Shown here piece after piece: positions 24,131-32,642 of a DNA stretch of 33,119 nucleotides. The stretch spans positions 1-33,119 of the forward strand of contig DAOUGC010000232.1 of assembly GCA_034429695.1 (NCBI GenBank), in the 5' to 3' direction. The notes under the pieces were generated by a model. That model was not told where the DNA came from, searched no databases, and saw only the letters and a program-made list of their open reading frames with translations. Source of the stretch: DAOUGC01 sp034429695. GTDB lineage: Bacteria > Chloroflexota > Anaerolineae > Anaerolineales > Anaerolineaceae. Within the stretch, counting starts at the first letter, position 1, and each line of letters begins with the position of its first letter. The translations under genes were made by a program, and so were the position numbers.

Positions 24131-25114
24131 ATGAAAAATCAAGCTGACGCCGGGGTCTGTTCATATGCGGCCACAGCAATGAGCACCTATCTGCTGGCGA
24201 TGGAAAATGAAGTGGAAGGGGTCAGGCAATCCAAGGATGTTGAACATGTCCACCGCATGCGGGTGGCCGCACGCCGTCTGCGCAGCACCCTGCCGCTCTT
24301 CTCACAGTGTTTTGGCTCAAAAAAATTAACCACCTGGCTGGATGAACTACGATCCATGGCACAGGCGCTTGGCTCGGCTCGTGACACCGATGTGCAACTG
24401 CTTTACCTGGATGAGTGCATCCACCAGGTTGTCGATCCTCACCAACTGCCGGGCATCCGGCGATTGCACATGCGGTTGACCCAAAAGCGCGGGCGTATTC
24501 AACAAAAGGTATTGCTGGAATTGGACGCCTTCGAGAAGAAGGGAACCCTGCAACGCATCACACAAGCGCTTAACAAGCTGCAAGCTCAACTGGGCGGAGA
24601 TGTTCCCTACTCAGCTGCCCTGTATCGCGTGGCACACGACTCCATCCAGGATTATTACAACGGATTGGCTCAGTGGGAACCTTTTATTGACCGACCAGAA
24701 AACGTCACCGAATTGCATCAAATGCGTGTTGCCATGAAACGCCTGCGTTACAGTATGGAAACATTTGCCGTCCTTTATCCTGACCGGCTATCAGACGCCA
24801 TCCGATTGACCAAAAAACATCAGGATCTGCTCGGTTCCATTCATGATTATGATATCTGGCTGGACGCTTTACCGGTTTTTGTGGAAAAGGAAGAACGGCG
24901 GATTTTTCAATACTTTAATAATACGCGGCCCATGAAACGCCTGATCCCCGGTCTGACTGCTCTTGCCGATCATTATCAAACCGAACGGGAAGATACCTAC
25001 CGCCGGTTTGTGCATGACTGGAAACGCGACCGGGCTTCGCCGTTATGGAATCATATGCTGGCCACCATTCGCACCCCGCTCACCATTCTGGGTCAGCCAG
25101 ACAGCCAGGGGTGA
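24131..25114 (+). CDS. CHAD-domain protein (polyphosphate-associated)
   Basis: About 327 residues, nearly all one CHAD domain, a helical fold with conserved His and basic residues known to bind inorganic polyphosphate. The two symmetric halves are visible: VEHVHRMRVAARRLRSTLPLF near the start and VTELHQMRVAMKRLRYSMETF about 150 residues later, each with an H-x-M-R-V-A-x-(R/K)-R-L-R core. GSARDTDVQLLYL and LLGSIHDYDIWLD are further conserved parts. The ATG at 24131 is favoured by GGGAGGTG six bases upstream. A GTG at 24122 is an alternative. CHAD proteins are often encoded near polyphosphate or phosphate genes, which fits the adjacent pst-phoU operon. No CYTH or kinase domain is attached. Confidence 0.9.
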   Translation: MKNQADAGVCSYAATAMSTYLLAMENEVEGVRQSKDVEHVHRMRVAARRLRSTLPLFSQCFGSKKLTTWLDELRSMAQALGSARDTDVQLLYLDECIHQVVDPHQLPGIRRLHMRLTQKRGRIQQKVLLELDAFEKKGTLQRITQALNKLQAQLGGDVPYSAALYRVAHDSIQDYYNGLAQWEPFIDRPENVTELHQMRVAMKRLRYSMETFAVLYPDRLSDAIRLTKKHQDLLGSIHDYDIWLDALPVFVEKEERRIFQYFNNTRPMKRLIPGLTALADHYQTEREDTYRRFVHDWKRDRASPLWNHMLATIRTPLTILGQPDSQG

Positions 25115-25193
25115 TGATTGCCTGCGAGCATTCGCTGATTGTTTGGATGTAAAATATTGGAGCATTGAACCATCCCATCCCCAGGAGCCTGGC

Positions 25194-26267
25194 ATGTCAA
25201 AAGAAAATCCTTCGCCGTTGGAACAATTGCAATCTGACATTAACAACGTTGGATATGAGCTGAGAAATCTGCATGGTAAAGTCCGATTGACCAACCTGCG
25301 TGATCGGGTGGAGGATCTAAACACGCAGGTGCGCGGCTTGCCCCAGCGCATTCAGGTGCTGCGGGATCGCAGTTACGCCTTTGAGAAAAATCTGGAAGAG
25401 CGCGCCGCCGATCTGTTGAAACGCTGGAACGCAACCATGCCTGCCGTGGAACGGCGCATGAACATTGATATTCCTGCCCTTGAACGCCAGATTCCAGCAC
25501 TGGAGACCCAGTTTCAGCGTTTGAATGGACTATCCCGCAACCCCATTGCAGCGCGGCCAGTATTGCAACAGGTGCAAGCCCAGGTGGATAACCTGGAGAG
25601 TAAAGCCGGCTCACTGGAAAACGCCATCCGCGGAATGTTCGATACGATTGAAAATGAGTTCAACGCCTTCAAAACCCACCTGGCGCAACTGGAAGCCGCC
25701 TGTGACTACATTGACGCTGCCTGTTTCCAGTTGTATCCATCCGAGGCCGTTGTAACAGCCGTCAAAGCGGTGTGGTATCGTGACACCACTGAGGAGAAAA
25801 ATGACCCGGACGGCATCCTGTACCTGACCGATCAACGCCTGATCTTTGAACAGAACGAAGAAGTTGCCACCAAGAAAGTCCTGTTTATCACCACTGAGAG
25901 CAAGAAGGTTCAGACGCTTCAATTTGAAGTTCCGGTCAGCCTGGTGAGCGAGGTGAAAGCGTTTAAAAAAGGGTTCTTAAAGAACGAAGACCACATTGAG
26001 ATCCAGTTCAACCCCGGCGCCCCCTTCCACAGTGCATTTCTCCACATCTTCGATCAGGATTGTGAGAGCTGGCAGGGATTGATCAATCTGGTTCGCTGCG
26101 GTGACATTCAGAAGTCCAGAGCAATTGCCATTGACCAGACCCTTGTGGAGAAAGCCAAGGCGGCCCCCACCCAGTGCCCATCCTGTGGCGGCGCCATCAC
26201 CCAGCCGGTCATACGCGGTGCTGATTCGATCACCTGCCCCTATTGCGGACTGGTCATTCGCCTGTAA
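25194..26267 (+). CDS. Uncharacterised protein: coiled coil, PH/GRAM-like region, C-terminal zinc ribbon
   Basis: I do not recognise this 357-residue protein as a named family. Residues 1 to about 175 are helical with heptad-like spacing and many Leu/Glu/Arg, suggesting a long coiled coil. From about 180 to 290 comes a beta-rich stretch with GILYLTDQRLIFEQ, a pattern common in GRAM or bacterial PH-like domains. The C-terminus has two CxxC pairs, C328/C331 (CPSCGG) and C348/C351 (CPYCG), forming a likely zinc ribbon. No signal peptide or membrane helix is seen. The ATG at 25194 follows CCAGGAG with good spacing. It sits between the CHAD gene and a MoxR operon, so a scaffold or adaptor role is possible but unproven. 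Confidence 0.82.
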   Translation: MSKENPSPLEQLQSDINNVGYELRNLHGKVRLTNLRDRVEDLNTQVRGLPQRIQVLRDRSYAFEKNLEERAADLLKRWNATMPAVERRMNIDIPALERQIPALETQFQRLNGLSRNPIAARPVLQQVQAQVDNLESKAGSLENAIRGMFDTIENEFNAFKTHLAQLEAACDYIDAACFQLYPSEAVVTAVKAVWYRDTTEEKNDPDGILYLTDQRLIFEQNEEVATKKVLFITTESKKVQTLQFEVPVSLVSEVKAFKKGFLKNEDHIEIQFNPGAPFHSAFLHIFDQDCESWQGLINLVRCGDIQKSRAIAIDQTLVEKAKAAPTQCPSCGGAITQPVIRGADSITCPYCGLVIRL

Positions 26268-26331
26268 GACCGGCGCCATCGCTGAACACCGCCAGAGTAT
26301 ACCTGCTTGATCCCGGGGAAAGGAACACATC

Positions 26332-27267
26332 TTGATCCAGTCCGTCGCTCGACAAATCAGAGAAAACATTCAAAAAGTCATCATCGGCAAGGATGAGGTC
26401 ATTCACCTGCTGTTGACAGCCGTCTTGTGTGAGGGGCACGTCCTGTTGGAGGATGTGCCAGGGACGGGTAAAACCACCCTTGCACGCGCTCTCGCGGCTT
26501 CACTGGGTTGTTCCTTCCGCCGCATTCAATTCACACCCGACCTGCTGCCATCTGATGTCACGGGATTGAGCTGGTTTAACCAGAAGACGCAGGAATTTGA
26601 GTATCGTCCGGGGCCCATCATGAGTCAGGTGCTTCTGGCGGATGAAATCAATCGCGCCACTCCCCGCACGCAGTCAGCCATGCTGGAAGCCATGCAGGAA
26701 CGCCAGGTTACCGGTGACGGCGTCACCCGTCCCATTCCCCGCCCCTTTCTGGTGATGGCCACTCAAAATCCGGTTGAACTGGAAGGAACCTTCCCCCTGC
26801 CAGAAGCACAGCTCGATCGTTTTCTGCTGCGGGTCGTGATCGGTTACCCCGATCAACAGGAGGAAAACGCCATTCTGGAACGCTTCCGCATGGACGATCC
26901 CATGCAGACCCTTCAAGCTGTCACCAGCTCAGAGGAGATCCTGTCACTACAGAAGGAGCGGCGTCAGGTAAGAGTTGAGGACAGTGTACGCGATTACATT
27001 GTGCGTGTGTCACGCTCAACCCGTGAAAATTCTGATATTCAACTCGGCGCCAGTCCACGCGCGTCCCTGGCGCTTTACCAGACCGTGCAAGCCTGGGCGG
27101 CAATCAATGGGCGTGATTATGTGATCCCGGACGATGTAAAGTTCCTGGCTCCTTATGTACTCTCACACCGCCTGATTATCTCAGCCCAGGCGCAACTCCG
27201 TGGCCGATCCTCACAGGAATTAATTGAGGACATCGTCGCCAGTGTGCCGGTCCCCGTGGAGTCATAA
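26332..27267 (+). CDS. MoxR-family AAA+ ATPase
   Basis: A 311-residue AAA+ ATPase of the MoxR type. The N-terminal core has Walker A GTGKT (44-48) in LLEDVPGTGKTTLARAL, Walker B with D104/E105 in VLLADEINRATPRTQSAMLE, sensor 1 in FLVMATQNPVELEGTFPLPE, an Arg-bearing stretch in EAQLDRFLLRV and a C-terminal lid with GASPRASLALYQT. MoxR ATPases act as chaperones that mature partner complexes, usually together with DUF58 proteins. The start is a TTG at 26332 behind GGGGAAAGGAACA. No better ATG exists near the conserved N-terminus (VIIGKDEVIHLLL). The stop touches the GTG of the DUF58 gene. Confidence 0.93.
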   Translation: MIQSVARQIRENIQKVIIGKDEVIHLLLTAVLCEGHVLLEDVPGTGKTTLARALAASLGCSFRRIQFTPDLLPSDVTGLSWFNQKTQEFEYRPGPIMSQVLLADEINRATPRTQSAMLEAMQERQVTGDGVTRPIPRPFLVMATQNPVELEGTFPLPEAQLDRFLLRVVIGYPDQQEENAILERFRMDDPMQTLQAVTSSEEILSLQKERRQVRVEDSVRDYIVRVSRSTRENSDIQLGASPRASLALYQTVQAWAAINGRDYVIPDDVKFLAPYVLSHRLIISAQAQLRGRSSQELIEDIVASVPVPVES

Positions 27268-28467
27268 GTGCTGCTCAAGAGCTGGATCGCCCGCTGGTAT
27301 GACCTGATCATCCTGGTTTTCCTGGCCGGCTTGTTGCTTAATCTGCGCTGGCTGGTGGTTTTTTCAGTGGCCGTCATGGTGGTCATCCTGGTGGGCGCTT
27401 TGTGGGCAAACCGCTCTTTGAAAGGTCTCACCCTCGCCCACCGCTGGCGTTATCGGCGCGGCTTCCCTGGTGAAAACCTCGATTTTGCTGTCGAGGTTCA
27501 TAACCGCAAGTTACTTCCGTTAACATGGATATCGCTCTCGGAAATCTTCCCCACCGCCGTCACCCCGCCCTCTGAAGAAATGCTGGCGCCGTCGCATGTA
27601 CAGGATACGGTGCTATTCACACACCTTTTCAGCCTGCGCGGTCATGAGAAAATGCGGCGTGATTTTTCGCTGTTGTTGCGAAAACGGGGTGAGTACGCCA
27701 TTGGCCCCTCCACGCTATCAACCGGCGACCCATTCGGTTTGTACGAACGAACCCGCGACCTGCCCCTCAATGAATATGTCACTGTTTTTCCCGAAGTTTT
27801 GCCATTTGACGATCTGGGGTTGCCAGCGGATGATCCTTTTGGCGACCGGCGTGCAAACCGTCGTCTTTATGATGACCCTACCCAGTCTGTAGGCATTCGA
27901 GATTACCGCCCTGACGACGATATCCGTCACATTCACTGGAACGCCACCGCCCGTACCGGTCAACCCCAGGTCAAGGTGTATCAACCGGTATCTGCGCGGG
28001 TGCTGGTGACCTGCCTGAATGTGCATACCACAGCCCAACCCTGGCTGGGCATCTACCCTGAACTGCTTGAACAGGTGATCAAGGTAAGCGCCACCATCGT
28101 CTATCACGCCTCAGAGATGGGTTATTCAGTGGGTTTGCTCTCCAATGGCGCGCTGGCACATGCTGATCATCCTTTTCAGATTATGCCCGGGCGCTCGCCG
28201 GATCAACTCTCCCGCCTGCTTCAAACCCTGGCATGTGTCACCCCGTACGGCACAGCCCGTTTTGAGGATTTTCTGGTCAGGTCACTTCCCCGGCTGCCTT
28301 TTGGAGCCACCCTGGTTCTGGTCAGCGCCATGGTCACACCATCACTGGCAGAAACCCTGGTTCGTTTAAAACCCTACAAACGCCACACCACGTTGATCTC
28401 CCTGGCGCAGGAAGCCCCGCCCTCCATTCCGGGTGTTCGCACGGTTCACCTGCCGTTTACTTATTAA
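27268..28467 (+). CDS. DUF58-domain protein
   Basis: A 399-residue protein with two N-terminal membrane helices (about 10-50), an all-beta segment and the DUF58 signature GIRDYRPDDDIRHIHWNAT near residues 209-227, followed by a von Willebrand-A-like fold (RVLVTCLNVHTTAQPWLG). DUF58 proteins are the usual partners of MoxR ATPases in cell-envelope or stress-related complexes of unknown detail. It starts with GTG directly after the MoxR stop (27265-27267), within reach of a GGAG, and ends two bases before the next gene. These junctions imply one coupled operon. Confidence 0.92.
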   Translation: MLLKSWIARWYDLIILVFLAGLLLNLRWLVVFSVAVMVVILVGALWANRSLKGLTLAHRWRYRRGFPGENLDFAVEVHNRKLLPLTWISLSEIFPTAVTPPSEEMLAPSHVQDTVLFTHLFSLRGHEKMRRDFSLLLRKRGEYAIGPSTLSTGDPFGLYERTRDLPLNEYVTVFPEVLPFDDLGLPADDPFGDRRANRRLYDDPTQSVGIRDYRPDDDIRHIHWNATARTGQPQVKVYQPVSARVLVTCLNVHTTAQPWLGIYPELLEQVIKVSATIVYHASEMGYSVGLLSNGALAHADHPFQIMPGRSPDQLSRLLQTLACVTPYGTARFEDFLVRSLPRLPFGATLVLVSAMVTPSLAETLVRLKPYKRHTTLISLAQEAPPSIPGVRTVHLPFTY

Positions 28468-28469
28468 TC

Positions 28470-29915
28470 ATGACGGAAACACCTGCTCCTTTACGCAATC
28501 AAAATGCACTCTGGCTGTGGTCAGAGACTGCCGTTCTGTCTGTCCTGCTGGCAGAACTGTCGTGGTTATCATTGTGGTATGAAAAACTGGCCGTGCCCGT
28601 GGTGCACTGGGCAATATCATTATTCATGCTGGCCAGCCTGTTTGTTACCAGTTACATCATTGCGCGTATTCTGGATTCCCTTGAAATTACAGTGATCGCC
28701 CGCCGGTTTTTGTACATCGGCTGGACGCTGGTGGCGGTGTTTCTCTCCATGAGCCTGCTGGTGTTTGAAACTCCCCCGGCCAGCCTGGGCGCTTTGATCT
28801 TCTCTCCTTTTACAGAATTGGCGCAAAACAATCCCGATCTGCGGGAAATCTGGCATACCCTGGTGCTGTTGATCATTGTTTACAGGGGTTTGCTGCTTGC
28901 CCGACGCAGGGTCAACCAGTTTGATGCCGTTTCCAGCTTTCAGGCAGGGCTGTTGATGTTTGTCCTGTACAGCCTGGGGTCCGCTTGGGATGATACCCCG
29001 CTCTCCACCCGGCGTTACGGGTTTCTGTATGCTTTCCAGTTCTTTGGTTTGATCTCGTTGATCACGGCACGCATATCGCGCATCAGCGAACTGCGCGGCG
29101 GACGTTTGCCGCCCTTCGGAAAACGCTGGGCGCTCAACACCACCATCATTTCCCTGGCTGTTGTGGGGCTGGCGCTGTTCGCTGCCTGGTTTATGGGCAC
29201 ACAGGCCGGAGCGATCGTCACGGCACTGACCATATTCCTGCTCACGATTCTGACCGGCGCGGTCTTGTTGATCTTCTCCCCGTTGCTCACCGCGCTGATC
29301 AATGGGTTGCCCAGATTTGGAGACCTGTTCTCCGATCCGCAGATAAACCGCGTCATCTCCAATTTGCAGACAAATATGGAAAGCTTTGCGGTTACCCAGC
29401 AGGAGGAAAATGCCACGCAATTCAAGGAATTATTCCAGGCTGGTCAAATCGCCGTGGTCGCGCTGGTTGTGGCTGGCATTCTGGCGCTGATTTTTATTGC
29501 CGTCCGCTCAGAACGGCGGCGCATGTCACTGACCGCCGAGGACAATCTAAGCGAAGACCCCGCTGCAGGCGCCCAGGATCAACCCCAGAAACCGACAAAA
29601 AATCGCGGCAGCCGCCGTGGCTCTGCCCGCCAGTACGTGGGTGCTGCGCGCATCCGCTATGTTTACCATCAATTGCAAAACCTCGGGGCTCGATTGGACA
29701 CCCCGCGGGCCAATGCCTGGACGCCGCTCGAGTATCTTCCGCGCCTGGCGGATACCTTTGGCGACGAAACCGAAGCCCTCACGCTCATCACTCATGCCTA
29801 CAACCGCATCCGCTATGGCATGTTACCCGAGACCGATGATGAAGTAAAACAGGTATTGGCAGCCTGGCAGGCAGTGGAACGCAAAGGGCGGAAGCTGTTA
29901 CGCTCCCGCCCGTAG
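28470..29915 (+). CDS. Membrane protein with C-terminal DUF4129 domain
   Basis: A 481-residue protein with about seven to eight hydrophobic helices in the first 345 residues, a charged cytoplasmic linker (about 350-390, rich in Arg, Lys, Gln and Pro) and a DUF4129 domain at the end: IRYVYHQLQNLGARLD, RANAWTPLEYLPRLADTFG and LTLITHAYNRIRYG. DUF4129 often forms the tail of transglutaminase-like membrane proteins in MoxR-DUF58 operons. Here no transglutaminase Cys-His-Asp core is visible between the membrane part and DUF4129. It likely forms a membrane complex with the two upstream gene products. The next gene is convergent, 17 bases away, without a recognisable terminator between them. Confidence 0.85.
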   Translation: MTETPAPLRNQNALWLWSETAVLSVLLAELSWLSLWYEKLAVPVVHWAISLFMLASLFVTSYIIARILDSLEITVIARRFLYIGWTLVAVFLSMSLLVFETPPASLGALIFSPFTELAQNNPDLREIWHTLVLLIIVYRGLLLARRRVNQFDAVSSFQAGLLMFVLYSLGSAWDDTPLSTRRYGFLYAFQFFGLISLITARISRISELRGGRLPPFGKRWALNTTIISLAVVGLALFAAWFMGTQAGAIVTALTIFLLTILTGAVLLIFSPLLTALINGLPRFGDLFSDPQINRVISNLQTNMESFAVTQQEENATQFKELFQAGQIAVVALVVAGILALIFIAVRSERRRMSLTAEDNLSEDPAAGAQDQPQKPTKNRGSRRGSARQYVGAARIRYVYHQLQNLGARLDTPRANAWTPLEYLPRLADTFGDETEALTLITHAYNRIRYGMLPETDDEVKQVLAAWQAVERKGRKLLRSRP

Positions 29916-29932
29916 ATTCGTTGAAAACCTGC

Positions 29933-31291
29933 CTATTTTCCTGATTCTTTGAGAATTCTCGCAATATGCTTCGCGCCCTTGTTGTACAGATCCAGGCGCA
30001 CATTCTCATTGGGTGCATGTGCCTGCGCACCGGGGTGACCCACACCTGCCGTTACGATTGGGGCGCCCACCACTTCTTCAAACACATGGTTGGGACCAGA
30101 ACCACCCACCATTGGGACAATTTGCATGGGCAGGCCATATACCTCAGCCGATGTCTCCACCACCAGTTGAACAAAGGGATCATCGGGATCCGTTTTGGCC
30201 GGCGCTTCTCCACCCAGAAAGTCAATGTGGACATCCTCAAAACCCTGGGCATCCAGATGAGCGCGTAACAACTTGAGCACTTTCTCAGGCCGTTGATCAG
30301 GAACCAGGCGGAAATCCACCTTGGCGGATGCCCGCGCAGGCAGCACGGTTTTGGAACCGGCTCCCTGATAACCCGAAGTCAATCCACAAATCGTGCAGGT
30401 GGGCTGATAAACCTCAGCCAGGCGAAGTTCCACACCACCGGTCAGCCCGTCCAGGAAATTCTTAATCCCGTAACGGGTGCGGTATTCATCAGCCACTTCG
30501 GGCAGGGCACGCATGAACTCCACCTCACGTTGTGAAGGCGTTTGAATGTCATCGTAAAAACCGGGGATCAAGATCTTCTCATCCGGACCCTTCAAGCTGT
30601 TTAGCGCCCATACCAGACGCCATGCGGCATTGGGGAAGATTGAACCTCCCGTGCCAGAGTGTACGTCCTGATTGGCTGTCTCAACCCACAGTTCAACGTA
30701 ACAGATGCCACGCAAGCCCAGGTACTGCATGGCACGCTCATTGTGGTCCACCCCGCCAAATTCCCATACAATGCCATCGGCTTTCAGTTGTTCAGCATGG
30801 GTATTTACGTATTCAGCCAGATGGAGGCTGCTGGTTTCCTCTTCACCTTCAATCACAAACTTCACGTTGCAGGGCAGCTCACCCTCCACATCCAACAGGG
30901 CATCGATCGCAAATAAACGGCTGGTGATATGCCCCTTGTCATCTGATACTCCCCGAGCATACAACGCGCCGTCACGGATGGTGGGAACAAACGGAGGAGA
31001 CTCCCACAACTCCAACGGCTCAGCCGGTTGCACATCATAATGGTTGTAAAACAGAATGGTGCGATCGCTGCGGCCCTTGCGCTCGGCAAACACCACCGGC
31101 GCTCCTGCCGTTGAGTGAATCTGCACATCAAATCCCCGCTGGTGGAGCATTTCTCCCACCAGTTCAGCGCATTCCTTCAGCCCCCAGTTCTGGGCGGAAA
31201 CGCTGGGTTGGGCACACAGACGCGAAAGTTCCTCAATACTCTCATCCATGTGTCGGTCAATATAGTCATCAATGGCGCTGTAATTTGTCAT
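29933..31291 (-). CDS. M20-family metallopeptidase (dipeptidase-like)
   Basis: A 452-residue protein of the M20 ArgE/DapE/CPG2/carnosine-dipeptidase group. Metal-site motifs are intact: FYNHYDVQP (His and Asp), ARGVSDDKGHI (bridging Asp), FVIEGEEETSS (catalytic Glu pair) and, near the C-terminus, GGSGPNHVFEE and GVGHPGAQAHAPNE with the last His. The dimerisation/lid domain between about 200 and 330 has NQDVHSGTGGSIFPNAAW. It should hydrolyse dipeptides or similar amide substrates in the cytoplasm with two zinc ions. The start at 31291 follows a GGAGGATG-like site. It is 11 bases downstream of the VTT-domain gene and probably co-transcribed with it and udk. Confidence 0.93.
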   Translation of the reverse strand: MTNYSAIDDYIDRHMDESIEELSRLCAQPSVSAQNWGLKECAELVGEMLHQRGFDVQIHSTAGAPVVFAERKGRSDRTILFYNHYDVQPAEPLELWESPPFVPTIRDGALYARGVSDDKGHITSRLFAIDALLDVEGELPCNVKFVIEGEEETSSLHLAEYVNTHAEQLKADGIVWEFGGVDHNERAMQYLGLRGICYVELWVETANQDVHSGTGGSIFPNAAWRLVWALNSLKGPDEKILIPGFYDDIQTPSQREVEFMRALPEVADEYRTRYGIKNFLDGLTGGVELRLAEVYQPTCTICGLTSGYQGAGSKTVLPARASAKVDFRLVPDQRPEKVLKLLRAHLDAQGFEDVHIDFLGGEAPAKTDPDDPFVQLVVETSAEVYGLPMQIVPMVGGSGPNHVFEEVVGAPIVTAGVGHPGAQAHAPNENVRLDLYNKGAKHIARILKESGK

Positions 31292-31302
31292 TCATCCTCC
31301 TA

Positions 31303-31848
31303 CTAGTTGAACAGGCCTTTGAACAGGGTGGCGCCACCCAGAGCGAAGAGAAACATTTTGAGTATTTTCCCGAGCACACACCAAAACAGGAACCGATAGA
31401 TGGGCATTTTTAAGATGCCGGCAATGATACCGGCCATATCAAACAATGGATTGGGTATGAATGCGAGCACCAGGATGGTGACATCGCCATATTTTTTCAT
31501 CCATTCCACCAGACGGTCAAACCAGGCACGGTTTTCCACCACCGCCCTACCTGAGAAACCGGCCAGATAGCCTGACAGTTCACCCACGGCGGCACCGCTG
31601 CCTGCCGCCACCGCCACCCAGATGGGATTGAAAACCGCACCCATGGCTGTGGTCAGGATGATGGTGGGCATGGGGATAATTACGGTGGCGTTGGTCAGGG
31701 CAGAGATAATAAACAACCCCGGATACCCATACTGACCCAGGGTGCTGATCTTGTCTCGATAAATTAACAAACCCGCGGTTAATGCCAGCACAAAAACCAG
31801 GATCAGAATGCTAATCCACGGTGATTGCTTGGGCTTGGGCTGGTCCAT
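31303..31848 (-). CDS. VTT/DedA-like membrane protein
   Basis: A 181-residue membrane protein with about five hydrophobic segments and the VTT (SNARE-associated/DedA-like) pattern: ALTNATVIIPMPTIILTTAM, GSGAAVGELSGYLAG and FIPNPLFDMAGIIAGILKM. In DedA relatives the two re-entrant segments with conserved Gly and Pro take part in lipid-carrier or phospholipid translocation. It is shorter than typical DedA proteins (about 200-220). A flippase-like role, for example recycling undecaprenyl phosphate, is inferred from the family only. Its ATG lies two bases after the udk stop, so translation is likely coupled. Confidence 0.85.
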   Translation of the reverse strand: MDQPKPKQSPWISILILVFVLALTAGLLIYRDKISTLGQYGYPGLFIISALTNATVIIPMPTIILTTAMGAVFNPIWVAVAAGSGAAVGELSGYLAGFSGRAVVENRAWFDRLVEWMKKYGDVTILVLAFIPNPLFDMAGIIAGILKMPIYRFLFWCVLGKILKMFLFALGGATLFKGLFN

Positions 31849-31850
31849 GA

Positions 31851-32483
31851 TTAATTTCCCGCCAGCATGGCCTCAATGCGCGCAGTTACCATGTCCAGGG
31901 CAACCGTGTTAAGCCCACCCTCGGGGATGATCACATCGGCATAGCGTTTGGATGGCTCCACAAACTCAAGATGCATGGGCCTGACGGTGCTCATATACTG
32001 CCTGATCACCGATTCGGTGGTACGCCCGCGCTCAGTAATATCGCGATCCAGGCGGCGGATGAAGCGAATATCGGGGTCGGTATCCACAAAAATTTTTACG
32101 TCAAACAGCTCCCGCAGGGCTGCCTCAGCGTAGATCAAAATTCCCTCAACAACGATCACCCGCTGGGGTTCAACATGAATGGTTTTGGTGGTGCGGGTAT
32201 GGTGGGTAAAGTCATAAACGGGCATTTCAATTGCCTGCCAGTTTTTTAATGCCACAATATGTTGGCGCAACAGTTCCGACTCGAGCGAATCGGGGTGGTC
32301 GAAATTTATTTGCACCCGTTGATTGGGGGGCAAATCACGCAGGTCGCGATAATAGGCATCATGAGGCAGGTAAGCGATGCGGTCGGGTCCAACGCGCTGC
32401 AGAATCACATTGGCGACGGTGGTCTTTCCGGAGCCGGATCCTCCGGCGATGGCGATGACAAGCGGTGTGGGGTGGGGATCCAT
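31851..32483 (-). CDS. udk: Uridine kinase
   Basis: About 210 residues, normal for uridine/cytidine kinase, which phosphorylates uridine to UMP in pyrimidine salvage. The P-loop GGSGSGKTT is at residues 14-22. Also seen are LPHDAYYRDL, INFDHPDSLE, MPVYDFTHHTR (nucleoside-binding region), VIVVEGILIY (Walker B) and RFIRRLDRDITERGRT (lid/LID Arg region), as in family members. I chose the ATG at 32483-32481. A TTG two codons upstream is in frame. No ribosome-binding site precedes it, and a TATAAT ends eight bases upstream, so the mRNA is probably leaderless. It heads a three-gene operon with the VTT protein and the M20 peptidase. Confidence 0.93.
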   Translation of the reverse strand: MDPHPTPLVIAIAGGSGSGKTTVANVILQRVGPDRIAYLPHDAYYRDLRDLPPNQRVQINFDHPDSLESELLRQHIVALKNWQAIEMPVYDFTHHTRTTKTIHVEPQRVIVVEGILIYAEAALRELFDVKIFVDTDPDIRFIRRLDRDITERGRTTESVIRQYMSTVRPMHLEFVEPSKRYADVIIPEGGLNTVALDMVTARIEAMLAGN

Positions 32484-32490
32484 ACACAAA

Positions 32491-32519
32491 ATTATACTTC
32501 ATGCCATTTATTTTTTGAA
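32491..32519 (-). promoter_or_regulatory. udk promoter giving a leaderless transcript
   Basis: On the minus strand TTCAAA (32519-32514) and TATAAT (32496-32491) are 17 bases apart. A start six to eight bases past the -10 falls at about 32484-32482, on the chosen ATG (32483). No Shine-Dalgarno sequence is present. Confidence 0.6.
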
Positions 32520-32642
32520 TCCATTTGTTGTCCAGATCACCCCTGGGCTGGGACTTTAAAGAGGGTCAACACCTTGCGCGACAGTTTTAATGGATATACA
32601 CTTTGTCTAGTCTGTCATCATTTTGCTTGTGTGGATGGAAGG

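Noticed and set aside
23111..24142. Long minus-strand reading frame of 343 codons opposite pstB and phoU
   Set aside because: It lies wholly antisense to two clearly conserved genes and has no recognisable domain or promoter. Such frames arise from codon bias of the sense genes.
28620..29420. Minus-strand reading frame of 266 codons opposite the DUF4129 membrane-protein gene
   Set aside because: Gln/Arg-rich composition without motifs, mirror of hydrophobic codons on the sense strand. The sense gene is well supported by its operon and DUF4129 end.
29916..29932. Possible bidirectional terminator between the convergent DUF4129 and M20 genes
   Set aside because: The 17-base gap has no inverted repeat. 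The nearby GAGAATTCTC palindrome lies inside the M20 gene and has no loop or T-run.
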